Assembly (NCBI GenBank): GCA_037441725.1
Contig: JBBIRT010000134.1
Span: 1-8,533 of the forward strand
Reading direction: 5' to 3'
Origin: JBBIRT01 sp037441725
GTDB taxonomy: Bacteria; Desulfobacterota; BSN033; UBA1163
Length of the DNA: 8,533 nucleotides
The translations under genes were made by a program, and so were the position numbers. Shown in pieces: positions 7,122 through 8,533 of this stretch; the stretch's first letter is position 1, and each line of letters starts with the position of its first letter. Under the pieces are notes generated by a model. That model was not told the origin of the DNA. It did no database searches and saw only the letters and a list, made by a program, of their open reading frames with translations.

Positions 7122-8243
7122 CTATACTCTCAATATATGTATAGCCACAGCCCCAGATTCCAGACCTGATACCTCTCCTCCTGCTACGTGGGCTAATCCA
7201 ACCTTTGCATCCTTGACTTGGCGTCTGTCTGCCTGGCCTCTAAGCTGCCAAACGATTTCAGCAATTTGGGCAACCCCTGAAGCACTAATGGGATGGCCTT
7301 TGGATAGGAGACCCCCGCTTGGATTCACAGGTAGCTTTCCTCCTAATTCTGTAACTCTATCTTCAATCAATCGAACTTCTTCACCCCGTTTACAAAATCC
7401 CAGTTCTGCATAGTGTTGTAACTCATTTACTGCAAAGGCATCATGGAGTTCGCATACATCGATATCTTCTGGCCCTATCCCTGCTATTTCATATGCCCGG
7501 TTCGAACATTTATAGGTCATGTCTGAAAAGGTAATATCTTCCCAACGAAAGGAATAGTCTCCGCTGAGGAGTACGGAGGCAGAAATCCGTACAGGTTTAT
7601 TTGTAAATTGATTAGCTATATTTGAAGAAGCTAAGATGACGGCAGCAGCACCATCTGTGGCCGGGCAACATTGTAACAAGGTAATAGGTTCACAGATCGG
7701 TCTTGAGTTGATGATTTCTTCAATGGTCAACTCTTTCTTATATTGGGAGTAGGGATTTAAGCAGCCATGGTGATGATTTTTTACGGAGACTTTGGCAATC
7801 TGCTCCAAAGAGATTCCATACTGGTCCATGTATCTTTTCTGAGAGAGTGCAAATCTGGCAACCATGTTCATTCCTAATTCACCTGTCAAATCCCCTTTTG
7901 CTGGGGGGATCAGCTTTCCAGCAATGGGGCTTGTGGGCATCGATTCCACGCCAATGGCTATTCCTATATCATAGAGGCCTGAAGCAATATCCCACCATGC
8001 CCTCCTCATCGCAGTTGCTCCGCCAGCACAGGCATTTTCAACATTGGTCAACTCAATACTGGTGATCCCTACTTCTCCTAAAACGGCCTGTCCGATGACC
8101 ATCCCTCCATAAAGATTGGCACAATAGGCAAATTGGATCTCTTTCGGATTGACTCCTGCATCCTGAATGGCTGCCCATGTGGCTTCTGCTCCGAGTTGAT
8201 AAGGTAATTTGTCAGGAAATTTACCAAAGATCGTGCTTCCCAC
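7122..8243 (-). CDS. Thiolase family protein (SCP-x / non-decarboxylating thiolase type), 5' end probably frameshifted
   Basis: This CoA-thioester thiolase probably cleaves 3-ketoacyl-CoA to a shortened acyl-CoA plus acetyl- or propionyl-CoA. The readable frame from GTG 8243 gives 373 residues. Features: nucleophile Cys72 in VENACAGGATAM, HDAFAVNE with His267, NPSGGLLSKGHPISASG (307-323) with His317, and a C-terminal GLAHVAGG (349-356) where classical thiolases have a second catalytic Cys. That pattern fits the SCP-x-like subgroup. The family normally begins M-x-E-V-x-I-I-G-V-G. Those codons (EVTIIGV) are present just upstream, but TGA stands before them. The good ribosome site (8283-8277) points instead to ATG 8265, one frame off. 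Restoring one GA would read MREVTIIGVGSTIFG. As it stands, GTG 8243 is 33 bases from the ribosome site and drops the first beta strand, so the gene may be poorly made or dead. It sits between two inverted repeat copies, apart from the operon. Confidence 0.85.
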   Translation of the reverse strand: MGSTIFGKFPDKLPYQLGAEATWAAIQDAGVNPKEIQFAYCANLYGGMVIGQAVLGEVGITSIELTNVENACAGGATAMRRAWWDIASGLYDIGIAIGVESMPTSPIAGKLIPPAKGDLTGELGMNMVARFALSQKRYMDQYGISLEQIAKVSVKNHHHGCLNPYSQYKKELTIEEIINSRPICEPITLLQCCPATDGAAAVILASSNIANQFTNKPVRISASVLLSGDYSFRWEDITFSDMTYKCSNRAYEIAGIGPEDIDVCELHDAFAVNELQHYAELGFCKRGEEVRLIEDRVTELGGKLPVNPSGGLLSKGHPISASGVAQIAEIVWQLRGQADRRQVKDAKVGLAHVAGGEVSGLESGAVAIHILRV

Positions 8244-8276
8244 CCCAATGATCGTAACCTCTCATTCTTTTTATGC

Positions 8277-8283
8277 ACCTCCT
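8277..8283 (-). promoter_or_regulatory. Ribosome binding site pointing to the lost thiolase start
   Basis: AGGAGGT on the minus strand lies 11 bases before ATG 8265-8263. That ATG opens only a 14-codon frame (MRGYDHWGGKHDLW), while the thiolase frame is two bases away. This mismatch is the main evidence for a frameshift at the 5' end of the thiolase. Confidence 0.65.
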
Positions 8284-8376
8284 ATTTTCCCCAGAGAACC
8301 ATGAAACTTTAGCCCTTTGTAAATTGCATCGTAAATAAGATTTCGTCTTTCGTTGTAATACCTCACTTATCCAAGG

Positions 8377-8533
8377 GATCAGGCAGGGATGTCGGAGAAA
8401 ATTTTATAGCGGAAACCACAGCTTGTCCCATCACTACAGAATTCCTTATGCACTGGTAGGCTATGATTAGTTGAATGAAATGACTTTTACCAACCCCTCT
8501 TTGAGGTACTCCGCTTTATAAAATTTTCGGAGA
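8377..8533 (-). repeat. MITE-like repeat, copy B with terminal inverted repeats (cut by window edge)
   Basis: The left terminus (8393-8413, CGGAGAAAATTTTATAGCGGA) pairs imperfectly with the right terminus (8510-8533, whose reverse complement begins TCTCCGAAAATTTTATAAAG). The left arm extends outward as GATCAGGCAGGGATGTC (8377-8393). Copy A carries nearly the same outer sequence at the other end, so the full inverted repeat is probably near 37 bases and the element about 170 bases, with the last bases beyond the window. The interior 8420-8509 has no open frame of note. Small size, terminal inverted repeats and two dispersed copies fit a miniature inverted-repeat transposable element; the mobilising transposase is not here. 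Confidence 0.75.

Noticed and set aside
8078..8278. 66-residue minus-strand frame opening at the thiolase ribosome site
   Set aside because: It overlaps the thiolase in another frame and its sequence after the start has no family likeness; it exists because the real start is out of frame.

Overview
The window is 8.5 kb of bacterial DNA in which every gene I can support lies on the minus strand, so transcription runs from high to low coordinates. It holds a solute importer plus CoA-ester and short-chain oxidoreductase enzymes, with no RNA gene, CRISPR array or transposase. The gene content (tripartite TRAP transporter, acyl-CoA dehydrogenase, several short-chain dehydrogenases, SCP-x-like thiolase) and strong Shine-Dalgarno sites would suit an organic-acid-degrading anaerobe such as a Desulfobacterota (former Deltaproteobacteria) member. 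That placement is an inference from gene style only.

Layout in transcription order. At 8533-8377 is a repeat with terminal inverted repeats, cut by the window edge. A thiolase follows (8243-7122). Its natural start and first residues appear to have been thrown out of frame by loss of a GA dinucleotide. The 427-base gap 7121-6695 holds a second, diverged copy of the repeat in opposite orientation and a sigma70-like promoter. Next comes a complete TRAP importer: periplasmic binding protein dctP (6694-5585), small membrane subunit dctQ (5507-5016) and large membrane subunit dctM (5019-3715). A perfect 15-bp hairpin lies between dctP and dctQ. After 106 bases come an acyl-CoA dehydrogenase reading frame with two in-frame TGA codons (3608-2316), an intact SDR (2294-1470), a second intact SDR (1423-641), and a third SDR (594 to the left edge) with one in-frame TAA.

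How they would work together (inference): the TRAP system takes up a carboxylic acid. After CoA activation, by a ligase not in this window, the acyl-CoA dehydrogenase introduces a double bond, SDRs oxidise hydroxy intermediates, and the thiolase cleaves the chain. Short gaps from the dehydrogenase to the third SDR (21, 46 and 46 bases) suggest one operon. No enoyl-CoA hydratase or CoA ligase is present here.

The most notable points are the pair of MITE-like repeats bracketing the thiolase, and the fact that three of five catabolic genes carry lesions while all three transporter genes and two SDRs are open. Either the pathway is decaying or the sequence has errors. I do not see clear evidence of a wholly new system.
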